A stretch of 64,000 nucleotides of DNA from Maricaulis sp048268525. GTDB lineage: Bacteria; Pseudomonadota; Alphaproteobacteria; Caulobacterales; Maricaulaceae. Location: the NCBI RefSeq assembly GCF_048268525.1, contig NZ_JBLWVH010000014.1, positions 24,874 through 88,873 on the forward strand, given 5' to 3'. Both the position numbers and the translations under genes were made by a program. The notes under the pieces are model-generated. The model made no database searches, was not told where the DNA came from, and worked only from the letters and a program-made list of their open reading frames with translations. Position 1 is the first letter of the stretch. Each line of letters starts with the position of its first letter. Shown here piece by piece: positions 17,101-24,941 of the stretch.

Positions 17101-17592
17101 ATGGCGATGGCAGAAAGCGTGGCACCGGAAGCGGCGCCGAGTTCCGATTATCTTGAGCTTCTCCAGCTGGTGGAACGACTGCACCGGCAATTGCTCGATG
17201 TCGTCAAGGACGAGCTTGATCGCGAGGGAATGGATGATCTGAACAGTGTTCAGGCGCTGCTCCTGTTCAACATCGGTGACCAGGAACTCACCGCCGGTGA
17301 GCTTCGGACCCGTGGTCATTATCTGGGCTCGAACGTCTCCTATAATCTCAAGAAGCTGGTCGACGCCGGCTATATCCGCCACGAGCGATCCGCCGTTGAT
17401 CGCCGTTCTGTCCGTGTCAGCCTGACCGAGAGCGGCCATGCGGTGTGCGGACATCTGAACGCGTTGTTCGAACGTCAGGGCACGTCGCTGACCCCCGTCG
17501 GCGGTGTCGATGTCGACCAACTCCCGGCGATGAACACCGCGCTGGCGCGTATCGAGCGCTTCTGGGCTGACCATATCCGCTTCCGGATGTAG
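17101..17592 (+). CDS. MarR-family regulator, LdtR-like
   Basis: A 163-residue winged-helix regulator. The HTH reads LNSVQALLLFNIGDQELTAGE followed by LGSNVSYNLKKLVDAGYIRHER and the wing SAVDRRSVRVSLTESG, the canonical MarR D-R-R-x-x-x-V-x-L-T pattern. The combination of an N-terminal helix with LVERLHRQLLDVVKDELDR and SNVSYNLKKLV resembles the LdtR group of alphaproteobacteria, which regulates an L,D-transpeptidase and osmotic stress genes. Its place beside hemA, separated by 132 bases, is the arrangement I recall for that group. ATG at 17101 has GGTGGAG about 8 bases upstream; an in-frame GTG at 17092 is less well placed. Confidence 0.8.
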   Translation: MAMAESVAPEAAPSSDYLELLQLVERLHRQLLDVVKDELDREGMDDLNSVQALLLFNIGDQELTAGELRTRGHYLGSNVSYNLKKLVDAGYIRHERSAVDRRSVRVSLTESGHAVCGHLNALFERQGTSLTPVGGVDVDQLPAMNTALARIERFWADHIRFRM

Positions 17593-17724
17593 GCAAGGGC
17601 CAGACCTTCACTGAAAATATCCATTGGGTGCGGCGCTTCGTCCATTATACGGATGGCTGCCGAGGCGTTATACGTCGACTCATTGTCGTGTCGGCATATA
17701 TGGTTCGTCGTGAAAGGCCCGCCC

Positions 17725-18948
17725 ATGGATTACCAATCCGCGTTTCAGGATGCTGTCCGCCGCGTCAAGGCGGAAGGGCGCTATCGAGTCTTTGCGGACC
17801 TTTTGCGTCGCAAGGGTGAGTTTCCTGTCGCGCGCTGGCGATCTGAAGAGGGCAAGGTCCGTGATGTCACGGTCTGGTGTTCCAACGACTATCTCGGCAT
17901 GGGGCAATTGCCCTGCGTCGTGGAGTCGATGAAGAAAGCCATCGATGATGTGGGCTCGGGTGCCGGCGGCACGCGCAACATCTCCGGTACCACGCATTAC
18001 CATGTCGAGCTTGAGCGTTCGCTCGCCGACCTGCACCAGAAAGAGTCTGCGCTGCTCTTCACCTCCGGCTATATTGCCAATGAGGCGACGCTGGCGACGC
18101 TCGGCAAGATCCTGCCCGGCCTGATCATGTTCTCCGACGAGCTGAACCACGCCTCGATGATCGAGGGCGTGAAGGGGGCTCGCTGCGAAAAGCGGATCTG
18201 GCGTCACAATGACGTCGAGCACCTGGAAGAATTGCTCGCAGCGGCGCCGAAAGACGCGCCCAAGGTCATCGCCTTCGAGTCGGTCTATTCGATGGACGGT
18301 GATATCGGTCCTCTGGAAGCCGTTTGTGATCTCGCCGACAAGTATGGCGCGCTGACCTATCTCGACGAGGTCCACGCCGTGGGGCTGTATGGCCTGCGCG
18401 GCGCCGGGATCGCCGAGCGGGACGGCCTGATGGACCGGGTCGACATTATTGAAGGTACGCTGGGCAAGGCCTTCGGGGTCATGGGCGGATATATCGCGGC
18501 TGATGGCGCGATCGTCGACGCGATCCGCTCGCTGGCTCCCGGCTTCATCTTCACCACGGCATTGCCGCCAGCCCTGGCTGCAGGCGCCCGGGCCAGCGTG
18601 GAATACCTCAAGGCCGCTCATCACCTGCGCGAGCAGCATCAGGAGCGGGCCGCCAGCCTGAAGGTCAAGCTGGCCGAAGCCGGTTTCCCGGTCATGCCGT
18701 CCGAAACCCACATCGTCCCGGTCAAGGTCGGTGATCCGGTGCTTTGCAAGCGGATCTCCGACATGCTCCTTGATGAGCACGGAATCTATGTTCAGCCCAT
18801 CAACTACCCGACGGTCCCCCGTGGCACCGAACGATTGCGGCTGACGCCGACGCCGCTGCATACGGACGCAATGTTTGACCAGTTGGCCGAGGCGCTGGAA
18901 GATGTCTGGGAACGGGCAAGCGAGCAGACCGGGGTGGCCCGGGGCTGA
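17725..18948 (+). CDS. hemA: 5-aminolevulinate synthase
   Basis: A 407-residue PLP enzyme condensing glycine and succinyl-CoA to 5-aminolevulinate, the C4 (Shemin) route to heme that is typical of alphaproteobacteria. Visible are WCSNDYLGMGQ, the Gly-rich substrate loop GSGAGGTRNISGTTHYHVELE, DEVHAVGLYG with the PLP-ring Asp, and EGTLGKAFGVMGGY with the Schiff-base Lys. ATG at 17725 has AAAGG about 7 bases upstream; the reading frame extends 72 bases further upstream without a better site. It shares the substrate glycine with glyA, transcribed in the same direction 1 kb downstream. Confidence 0.96.
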   Translation: MDYQSAFQDAVRRVKAEGRYRVFADLLRRKGEFPVARWRSEEGKVRDVTVWCSNDYLGMGQLPCVVESMKKAIDDVGSGAGGTRNISGTTHYHVELERSLADLHQKESALLFTSGYIANEATLATLGKILPGLIMFSDELNHASMIEGVKGARCEKRIWRHNDVEHLEELLAAAPKDAPKVIAFESVYSMDGDIGPLEAVCDLADKYGALTYLDEVHAVGLYGLRGAGIAERDGLMDRVDIIEGTLGKAFGVMGGYIAADGAIVDAIRSLAPGFIFTTALPPALAAGARASVEYLKAAHHLREQHQERAASLKVKLAEAGFPVMPSETHIVPVKVGDPVLCKRISDMLLDEHGIYVQPINYPTVPRGTERLRLTPTPLHTDAMFDQLAEALEDVWERASEQTGVARG

Positions 18949-18978
18949 TCGTCAGCAGCCCGGATCCCGAGGTGACCA

Positions 18979-19206
18979 ATGCCCGGCGAAATCTTCGTCG
19001 AAATCCAGAAAGTCGGAAACGCCTTGCGCGTCGCCGCCATCGATGGCGCGACGGCTGAAGAAGTGGTGTTTCAGGTTCCGGCCCGGACACCCCGCGCTGA
19101 TATAGACACCCTGGCCCGCGCCAAGCTGGCCTGGAAACTCAAGCGGGCGGCTGCCAACGAGAAACGGCCGGACACAAGGCCCGGCCGTCGAGGTATCGAA
19201 GTCTAG
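18979..19206 (+). CDS. Small conserved-type protein downstream of hemA
   Basis: A 75-residue protein starting at ATG 19 bases after a GAGG-like site. The opening, GEIFVEIQKVGNALRVAAIDGATAEEVVFQVP, has a regular beta-strand pattern, followed by one basic helix (LARAKLAWKLKRAA). It resembles a small family found near hemA in many alphaproteobacteria (I believe the DUF6898 group), but the assignment is from memory. The function is unknown. It follows hemA by 30 bases and converges with mucR with a gap of 11 bases. Confidence 0.7.
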   Translation: MPGEIFVEIQKVGNALRVAAIDGATAEEVVFQVPARTPRADIDTLARAKLAWKLKRAAANEKRPDTRPGRRGIEV

Positions 19207-19217
19207 TCAGGTCGAAC

Positions 19218-19640
19218 TTAGCCGTCCTTCTTGCCGCGGCCCAGACCGATGTCCTTGGCGAATTGTGACCGCTTGCGCGAGTAAGCCGGGGCCACCATCG
19301 GATAATCGGATGGCAGGTTCCATTTGCGGCGGTAATCGTCTGGCGACATGTTGTATTGCGAGCGCAGGTAGCGCTTCAGCATCTTCAACTTCTTGCCGTC
19401 TTCCAGGCAGACGATGTAGTCGTCGGCGACTGATTTGGAGAGCGCCACGGCAGGCTTGGTCTTCGGTTCCGGCTTGATCTCGGACTCGGAGACTTCCTTC
19501 ATTGTCGCATGAACTGACCGGATGAGATCCGGCACATTGTCGGCCGGCATGGAGTTGTGTGAGAGATAGGATGCCACGACATCTGTCGTCATCCGCAGCA
19601 ATTCTTCCTTGTCGATATCGGGGAGCATGTCATCGGCCAT
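19218..19640 (-). CDS. mucR: Ros/MucR family transcriptional regulator
   Basis: A 140-residue nucleoid-type regulator. The N-terminal oligomerisation part is DKEELLRMTTDVVASYLSHN, and the DNA-binding part reads YIVCLEDGKKLKMLKRYLRSQYNMSPDDY followed in the family by KWNLPSDYPMVAP. Of the four zinc-finger positions only one Cys is kept; Asp replaces the second Cys and Tyr/Gln replace the His ligands. Caulobacterales MucR proteins with a similar non-zinc core regulate the flagellar and cell-cycle genes and bind AT-rich DNA. The gene is divergent from glyA across an AT-rich intergenic region of 271 bases where it may bind. Confidence 0.92.
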   Translation of the reverse strand: MADDMLPDIDKEELLRMTTDVVASYLSHNSMPADNVPDLIRSVHATMKEVSESEIKPEPKTKPAVALSKSVADDYIVCLEDGKKLKMLKRYLRSQYNMSPDDYRRKWNLPSDYPMVAPAYSRKRSQFAKDIGLGRGKKDG

Positions 19641-19714
19641 CGGGCAAACCTTTCGGGAAACGCTGTCTTGTTACTGTCACAGGTGGTGACTTCATTGATT
19701 ATTGCAACATCAGA

Positions 19715-19743
19715 TCGATATTATGTGTCGATCTTGAGTTCAA
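19715..19743 (-). promoter_or_regulatory. Candidate mucR promoter with inverted repeat
   Basis: On the minus strand TTGAAC (19743-19738) and TATCGA (19720-19715) are 17 bases apart, a plausible -35/-10 pair directed at mucR, whose start codon is at 19640. The -10 is overlapped by the inverted repeat AGATCGA (19712-19718) and TCGATCT (19728-19734). The surrounding 19695-19805 is the most AT-rich part of this intergenic region and has several TpA steps, as favoured by MucR proteins, so autoregulation is likely but not shown. No clear promoter for glyA was identified. Confidence 0.35.
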
Positions 19744-19911
19744 GTGTGGAAAGTTGAATATATTTGGTTCGCAGCAGCGCAGTCTGAAATTGGCAAATAA
19801 ACGCATCGGCCCCCGGCGCTGGCCAGATCTATCTGCGCGCGGGCCAATTGTCCGCTTGCCCCGCCTCGAGCAGCACCTTATCAAACGGGTCAAAATACCT
19901 GAGGATGCGTC

Positions 19912-21219
19912 ATGCCTGATACCCAGATCGAAGCCGGAAACGACAGCCCTTTCTTCACACGCTCCATTGTCGAGAGTGATCGTGAGGTGGCCCATGCCAT
20001 CCATGAGGAAATCCAGCGTCAGCAAAGCCAGATCGAGCTGATTGCTTCGGAGAACATCGTCTCCCGGGCCGTTCTGGAAGCACAGGGTTCGCCGCTGACC
20101 AATAAATATGCCGAGGGCTATCCCGGTCGCCGCTACTATGGCGGCTGCGAACACGTCGATGTCGTCGAAACCCTCGCGATCGAGCGTGCCAAGGCGCTGT
20201 TTGGCGCCCAGTACGCAAATGTCCAGCCCAATTCGGGCAGCCAGGCCAATCAGGGCGTCTTTCTCGCCCTTCTGAAGCCGGGCGACACGATCCTGGGCAT
20301 GTCGCTCGACGCCGGCGGTCACCTGACCCATGGCGCGCGGCCCAACATGTCCGGCAAATGGTTCAAGGCTGAAAGTTACGGCGTTCGCGAGAGCGACGCC
20401 CGGATCGACTATGACGCCGTGCGCGCCAAGGCGTTGGAAGTCCGGCCCCAATTGATCATCGCCGGCGGCTCCGCCTATCCGCGCGAAATCGACTTTGCCG
20501 AATTCCGCAAGATTGCTGATGAGGTAGGGGCCTATTTCATGGTCGACATGGCGCATGTCGCCGGGCTCGTCGCGGGCGGTGTCTATCCCAATCCGATGCC
20601 GCACGCGCATGTCTGTACGACGACCACGCACAAGACCCTTCGCGGCCCCCGTGGCGGCATGATCCTCTCCAACGATCCTGACCTGGGCAAGAAATTCAAC
20701 TCGGCCATTTTCCCGGGTCTCCAGGGCGGCCCGCTGATGCATGTGATCGCCGGCAAGGCAGTGGCCTTTGGTGAGGCGCTGCAGCCTGAATTCAAGGACT
20801 ATGTTGCCCGTGTGGTGGCCAACTGCCAGGCCTTGTCCAAGGCCATAACCGATGGTGGCTATGCGATTGTGTCCGGCGGTACTGACAGCCATCTCGCGCT
20901 GGTCGACCTCCGCCCGAAAGGGTTGAAGGGCAATTCGGCCGAGCAGGCCCTTGAGCGTGCTTACATCACCTGCAACAAGAACGGCGTCCCCTTCGACCCC
21001 GAGAAACCGACCGTGACCTCCGGCCTTCGGGTCGGTTCGCCGGCAGCGACTACACGAGGCTTTGGCGAGGCGGAGTTTACGCTGGTCGGCGAGTTGATGG
21101 TCAAGGTGCTCGACGCGCTCGTTGACCAGCCCGATGGCAACGCCGAAGTCGAGGCGGAAGTCCGTGAGACGGTGAAGGCTCTGACAGCCCGCTTCCCCAT
21201 CTATCCCGAACTGGCCTAA
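19912..21219 (+). CDS. glyA: Serine hydroxymethyltransferase
   Basis: A 435-residue PLP enzyme interconverting serine and glycine with tetrahydrofolate, the main source of one-carbon units. Complete signatures are IELIASENIVSRAVLEAQGS, NKYAEGYPGRRYYGG, VDMAHVAGLVAGGVYPNP and the Schiff-base Lys in TTTTHKTLRGPRGGM. ATG at 19912 has GAGGA about 7 bases upstream. It opens a tightly spaced run (nrdR 9 bases downstream, then the riboflavin genes, nusB and thiL), a conserved alphaproteobacterial order. Confidence 0.97.
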   Translation: MPDTQIEAGNDSPFFTRSIVESDREVAHAIHEEIQRQQSQIELIASENIVSRAVLEAQGSPLTNKYAEGYPGRRYYGGCEHVDVVETLAIERAKALFGAQYANVQPNSGSQANQGVFLALLKPGDTILGMSLDAGGHLTHGARPNMSGKWFKAESYGVRESDARIDYDAVRAKALEVRPQLIIAGGSAYPREIDFAEFRKIADEVGAYFMVDMAHVAGLVAGGVYPNPMPHAHVCTTTTHKTLRGPRGGMILSNDPDLGKKFNSAIFPGLQGGPLMHVIAGKAVAFGEALQPEFKDYVARVVANCQALSKAITDGGYAIVSGGTDSHLALVDLRPKGLKGNSAEQALERAYITCNKNGVPFDPEKPTVTSGLRVGSPAATTRGFGEAEFTLVGELMVKVLDALVDQPDGNAEVEAEVRETVKALTARFPIYPELA

Positions 21220-21228
21220 GATACCCGA

Positions 21229-21714
21229 ATGCGTTGTCCTTTTTGCGGTCATCCCGACACCCAGGTCAAAGATTCCCGTCCAGCCGAGGACGGGAACGCC
21301 ATCCGTCGCCGGCGGCAATGTCCGTCGTGCTCAGCTCGTTTCACCACGTTTGAGCGCGTGCAATTGCGCGAACTGACGGTGATGAAGAAGTCGGGGAGGC
21401 GGGTGTCGTTCGACCGTGACAAGCTCAATCGTTCGATCCAGCTCGCCATGCAGAAACGCAATATCGAGCCGGACCGGATCGACCAGATGATTTCCGGCAT
21501 TGTCCGCCGTCTGGAATCGACCGGCGAGACCGACGTGACCTCCGACCGTGTCGGTGAGCTGGTGATGGAGGGATTGAAGAATCTCGATGCCGTCGCCTAT
21601 GTCCGCTACGCCTCGGTGTACAAGGATTTCCACAAGGTCGAGGATTTCCGCGAATTCATCACCGATGAAGCGCTCACAGCCCATTTCGGTGGCCGCGAAG
21701 ACGACGACGGATGA
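21229..21714 (+). CDS. nrdR: Transcriptional repressor NrdR
   Basis: A 161-residue repressor of ribonucleotide reductase genes. The N-terminal zinc ribbon has Cys3/Cys6 (MRCPFCGH) and Cys31/Cys34 (QCPSCSARFTTFE). The ATP-cone (about residues 49-139) begins VMKKSGRRVSFDRDKLNRSI and senses ATP/dATP. The length is normal for the family. Its stop overlaps the ribD start (ATGA). The link between NrdR and riboflavin genes is positional, as in most alphaproteobacteria and many other bacteria. Confidence 0.96.
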   Translation: MRCPFCGHPDTQVKDSRPAEDGNAIRRRRQCPSCSARFTTFERVQLRELTVMKKSGRRVSFDRDKLNRSIQLAMQKRNIEPDRIDQMISGIVRRLESTGETDVTSDRVGELVMEGLKNLDAVAYVRYASVYKDFHKVEDFREFITDEALTAHFGGREDDDG

Positions 21715-22286
21715 GCGGGACGGCGAGTCCGCGTGTCACTCTGAAGCTTGCCACGTCGCTCGACGGAAAAATCGCGCTGTCCAATGGCGCCTCGCAATGG
21801 ATAACCGGTCGGGAAAGCCGTGCGGTCGTTCATCGCATGCGGGCCGCCCATGATGCGATCCTGACAGGGATCGGCACCATTCTGGCCGATGATCCGATGC
21901 TCACCGCGCGTCCTGAAGGCGGCTGCGAGCGGCAGCCCGACGTGATCGTCATGGACAGCCAGGGCCGGACCCCGGCCTCGGCGCAAGTGTTCAAGGGCGG
22001 TGATCGCGCAGTGACGCTGATCCCGCATCGTGACTTGGTCCGGGCCATGGCCGGGTATGAGCGGGTGATGGTCGAAGCCGGCGCGCAGATTGCCGCCGCC
22101 GCAATTGCCGCTGACCTTGTCGACCGGATCGAATGGTTCCGGGCGCCGGTACTGCTGGGCGGCGATGGATTGCCGGTTCTTGCAGCGCTAGGCCTTGAGA
22201 CGCTGGACAAGGCGCCCATCTTCAGTCGGACGGGCGTGGTTGAACGTGGTGCCGACCTGCAGGAAACGTACGAACGGATTCGCTGA
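21711..22286 (+). CDS. ribD: RibD reductase domain only (5-amino-6-(5-phosphoribosylamino)uracil reductase)
   Basis: A 191-residue protein matching only the C-terminal, DHFR-like reductase half of RibD: PRVTLKLATSLDGKIALSNGASQWITG, RAAHDAILTGIGTILADDPMLTAR and the late PVLLGGDGLPVL. Usual RibD is about 370 residues with an N-terminal zinc deaminase carrying HAE and PCxxxGxTPPC motifs; none of this is present, and nrdR ends at the start codon, so there is no room for it. The enzyme should reduce the ribosyl chain with NADPH in riboflavin synthesis, while the deaminase must be encoded elsewhere. Overlaps of four bases with nrdR and one base with ribE show it belongs to the operon. Confidence 0.88.
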   Translation: MSGTASPRVTLKLATSLDGKIALSNGASQWITGRESRAVVHRMRAAHDAILTGIGTILADDPMLTARPEGGCERQPDVIVMDSQGRTPASAQVFKGGDRAVTLIPHRDLVRAMAGYERVMVEAGAQIAAAAIAADLVDRIEWFRAPVLLGGDGLPVLAALGLETLDKAPIFSRTGVVERGADLQETYERIR

Positions 22287-22891
22287 TGTTTACCGGAATA
22301 GTGACAGCCAGGGGCCGGGTTCGTTCGATCCGCGGAGAGACCATGCGGCGGTTCGAGATCGAAGCCCCCTATGATCCCGACGGGATCGCGCTGGGCGCGT
22401 CGATCGCCCATGCTGGTGCCTGTCTGACAGTCGTCGAAAAACACCGTCTGGGTGATGGATGCTGGTACGCAGTCGAGGTCTCGCCCGAGACACTCGCACT
22501 GACCACGCTTGGTCGCTGGAGCGAGGGCGATGCCGTCAATTTGGAGCGCGCGCTGGCACTCGGCGCAGAGCTGGGCGGTCATCTGGTGACCGGACATGTT
22601 GACGGGATTGGCGAGCTCGTGGAACGCCGCGATGACGGCGAGTGGATTGTGCTGACCGTGAAGCCACCGGCATCGCTCAACAAATTCATCGCCAGAAAGG
22701 GTTCGATCACGGTCGATGGCGTGTCGCTGACCGTCAATGGCGTGACAGACGAGACCTTCGACCTGATGATCATTCCCCATACCGCCGACGTCACGACGCT
22801 GGGCGCGCTGCAAATTGGCGCACACGTCAATCTTGAGGTTGACCTCATGGCGCGCTACGCCGCCCGTCTGAGCGAATTCTCGCCGACCTGA
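22286..22891 (+). CDS. ribE: Riboflavin synthase, alpha subunit
   Basis: A 201-residue enzyme that converts two molecules of 6,7-dimethyl-8-ribityllumazine into riboflavin and 5-amino-6-ribitylaminouracil. It shows the two internally repeated lumazine-binding domains: MFTGIVTARGRVRSI with SIAHAGACLTV in the first, and GGHLVTGHVDGIGELV with KGSITVDGVSLTVNGV in the second. The start codon overlaps the ribD stop (TGATG). It is translated with ribD and ribB from one operon. Confidence 0.96.
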   Translation: MFTGIVTARGRVRSIRGETMRRFEIEAPYDPDGIALGASIAHAGACLTVVEKHRLGDGCWYAVEVSPETLALTTLGRWSEGDAVNLERALALGAELGGHLVTGHVDGIGELVERRDDGEWIVLTVKPPASLNKFIARKGSITVDGVSLTVNGVTDETFDLMIIPHTADVTTLGALQIGAHVNLEVDLMARYAARLSEFSPT

Positions 22892-22906
22892 TTTCTGGAG
22901 ACGCGC

Positions 22907-24028
22907 GTGAGCGACATCCCACTTTCCCCCATCGAGGACGTCATCGAGGATGCGCGCAACGGGCGCATGTTCATCCTGGTCGATGCCGAGGACCGCGAGA
23001 ATGAGGGCGATCTCGTCATCCCCGCGAAATTCGCCACACCGGACGCGGTCAATTTCATGGCCAAGCATGGTCGCGGCTTGATCTGCCTGGCGATGAGCCA
23101 GGAGCGGGTCGAACAGCTCGATCTCAAATTGATGTCCAGCGACAATCGCTCGCGCCACCAGACTGCCTTCACCACCTCGATCGAAGCACGAGAAGGCGTC
23201 ACCACCGGCATTTCGGCCCACGACCGGGCCCGCACCATCGAGGTCGCGACGGACCCATCCAAGGGCGCCGATGATATCGCGACGCCGGGCCATGTCTTCC
23301 CGCTGGTCGCCCGCGATGGCGGCGTGCTGGTCCGGGCCGGTCACACCGAGGCCTCGGTCGATGTCGCGAGGCTGGCCGGTGCCGGCTCGGCCGGTGTGAT
23401 CTGCGAGATCATGAATGAAGACGGCTCGATGGCGCGCCTGCCGGATCTGGTCGCCTTTGCCCAGCTTCACGGTCTGAAGATCGGCACGATTGCCGACCTG
23501 ATCGCCTATCGCCGCAAGAATGACCGTTTCATCGAACGCCGGATCGAGAGCGAGTTCTCATCGCAATTCGGTGGCCCGTTCAAACTGTTCGTCTTCCGTA
23601 ACACGCTGGATGGATCCGAGCATGTGGCCCTGGTCAAGGGGCAGCCGAACGCGTCCGAGCCAACCACCGTGCGCATGCACAAGGTCAGCTTCGTTGACGA
23701 TGTCCTGCACGAAAGCGGACCGCGCGGTGCCCTCGTCGAGGCCGGAATCCGCGCGATCTCCGAGGCTGGCGGGCCGGCGGTGATGGTCTTCATCCGTGAG
23801 ACCTCCCACACCGCCATCATGGAGCGTCTCGGCGCTCATCCTGTTCTGCCCCAGGACGAGCGTGAAGCCCGGCGCTTGCGGGAATATGGAGTCGGTGCGC
23901 AAATCCTGCTGGACTTGGGTGTGCGCGACATGGTGCTCCTGTCCACCAAGCCTCAGACGATTGTCGGCCTGGAAGGGTATGGTCTCTCAATCCGCGAAGA
24001 GCGGCATTTTCCGGAGGGTGACGCATGA
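22907..24028 (+). CDS. ribB: 3,4-dihydroxy-2-butanone 4-phosphate synthase with degenerate GTP cyclohydrolase II-like domain (RibBX type)
   Basis: A 373-residue protein. Residues 1-200 are an intact RibB domain: the metal-binding DAEDRENEGDLVIPA, the RHQTAFTTSIEAREGVTTGIS substrate region, GHVFPLVARDGGVLVRAGHTEA and CEIMNEDGSMAR. Residues about 205-368 align with GTP cyclohydrolase II but lack the zinc-binding Cys motif (C-x10-CxC with TGD), the place being taken by MHKVSFVDDVLHESGPRGALV, and lack the catalytic Arg/Tyr context. This is the RibBX form known from other alphaproteobacteria; only the RibB activity is expected. The GTG start at 22907 has GGAGA upstream; its stop overlaps ribH (ATGA). 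Confidence 0.92.
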   Translation: MSDIPLSPIEDVIEDARNGRMFILVDAEDRENEGDLVIPAKFATPDAVNFMAKHGRGLICLAMSQERVEQLDLKLMSSDNRSRHQTAFTTSIEAREGVTTGISAHDRARTIEVATDPSKGADDIATPGHVFPLVARDGGVLVRAGHTEASVDVARLAGAGSAGVICEIMNEDGSMARLPDLVAFAQLHGLKIGTIADLIAYRRKNDRFIERRIESEFSSQFGGPFKLFVFRNTLDGSEHVALVKGQPNASEPTTVRMHKVSFVDDVLHESGPRGALVEAGIRAISEAGGPAVMVFIRETSHTAIMERLGAHPVLPQDEREARRLREYGVGAQILLDLGVRDMVLLSTKPQTIVGLEGYGLSIREERHFPEGDA

Positions 24029-24453
24029 GCGCGCCGAAATATCTCATCATCGCGGGGACGTTTTATCGCGACATCGCCGATGGCCTGATAAAGGGCGCCA
24101 GCGAGGCTATCGAGGCCAAGGGCTTCGCCTTCGACATCGTCGAGGTCCCGGGCGCACTGGAAATTCCGGGCACGATCGCCCAGGCCGAAAAGGCTGGCGC
24201 CGGGTATGATGGCTATGTCGCTTTGGGATGTGTCATTCGTGGCGAGACCACCCATTACGACTATGTCTGCGGTGAGTCGGCTCGTGGAATCATGGATTTG
24301 AACCTGCAGGCGATCCCGGTCGGCAATGGTATCCTGACCGTCGAGAACCGCGCTCAGGCCTTGAAGCGGGCGATCGACAATAATAAGGGCGCGGATGCAG
24401 CGAATGCGGCGATGATGCTGATCGAGCTGCGCAACCGGTTCAGGAGCGCATGA
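24025..24453 (+). CDS. ribH: 6,7-dimethyl-8-ribityllumazine synthase
   Basis: A 142-residue icosahedral-type enzyme condensing 5-amino-6-ribitylaminouracil with 3,4-dihydroxy-2-butanone 4-phosphate. Characteristic stretches are IIAGTFYRDIADGLIKGA, VEVPGALEIPGTIAQAEK, DGYVALGCVIRGETTHYDYVC (with His of the active site) and PVGNGILTVENRAQA. Both its substrates come from the products of this operon (RibB, RibD plus an unlinked phosphatase). It overlaps ribB and nusB by four bases each. Confidence 0.97.
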   Translation: MSAPKYLIIAGTFYRDIADGLIKGASEAIEAKGFAFDIVEVPGALEIPGTIAQAEKAGAGYDGYVALGCVIRGETTHYDYVCGESARGIMDLNLQAIPVGNGILTVENRAQALKRAIDNNKGADAANAAMMLIELRNRFRSA

Positions 24454-24938
24454 GCATGGCCACTGCCAGCAAGGAATCACCATCTGAAAACCGAGCCCGT
24501 CTGCGGCGTGCTGCGCGGCTGTCTGCCGTTCAGGCCCTGTATCAGATGGAGATCGGTGGCCTTGGCGCCAGCGCCGTCATCCGCGAGTTTCGCGAACACC
24601 GTTTCGGCGCCAATGATGAGGCGCCGGAGTTCGTCGAGGCCGATGAAGACTTCTTTGAGAGCCTGGTTGCCGGGGTGGTCGAGCGTCAGGCCGATGTCGA
24701 CCCGGCGATGGATGCGCTGCTGGCTGACAAGTGGCGGCTCGAACGTCTGGATGCGACTGTGCGCGCCATCCTGCGCGTTGGCGGGTTCGAACTGCTCTAT
24801 CGCAAGGATGTGCCGGCCCGCGTGGTGATCGACGAATATATCGAAGTCGCCAATGCCTTCTTCGAGGGCGCAGAGCCGAAATTCATCAATGCGGCCTTTG
24901 ATCGCTGCGCACGTGGCGCCCGTCCGGACGAATTCTAG
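24450..24938 (+). CDS. nusB: Transcription antitermination protein NusB
   Basis: A 162-residue all-helical protein that with NusE (S10) binds boxA in rRNA leader transcripts and prevents premature termination. The family's RRAARLSAVQALYQMEIGG near residue 15 and LDATVRAILRVGGFELLYR with PARVVIDEYIEVANAF near 108-140 are present. It starts in ATGA overlap with ribH; ribH-nusB-thiL is a widely conserved order, though no direct biochemical tie is known. Confidence 0.95.
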   Translation: MSMATASKESPSENRARLRRAARLSAVQALYQMEIGGLGASAVIREFREHRFGANDEAPEFVEADEDFFESLVAGVVERQADVDPAMDALLADKWRLERLDATVRAILRVGGFELLYRKDVPARVVIDEYIEVANAFFEGAEPKFINAAFDRCARGARPDEF

Positions 24939-24941
24939 GCG

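Noticed and set aside
17593..17724. Promoter for hemA
   Set aside because: Weak -35/-10 candidates only, with wrong spacing; not reported.
21195..21228. Possible riboswitch (FMN or TPP) for the rib/thi genes
   Set aside because: The genes are packed with overlaps and there is no leader long enough for a riboswitch before ribD, ribB, ribH or thiL.
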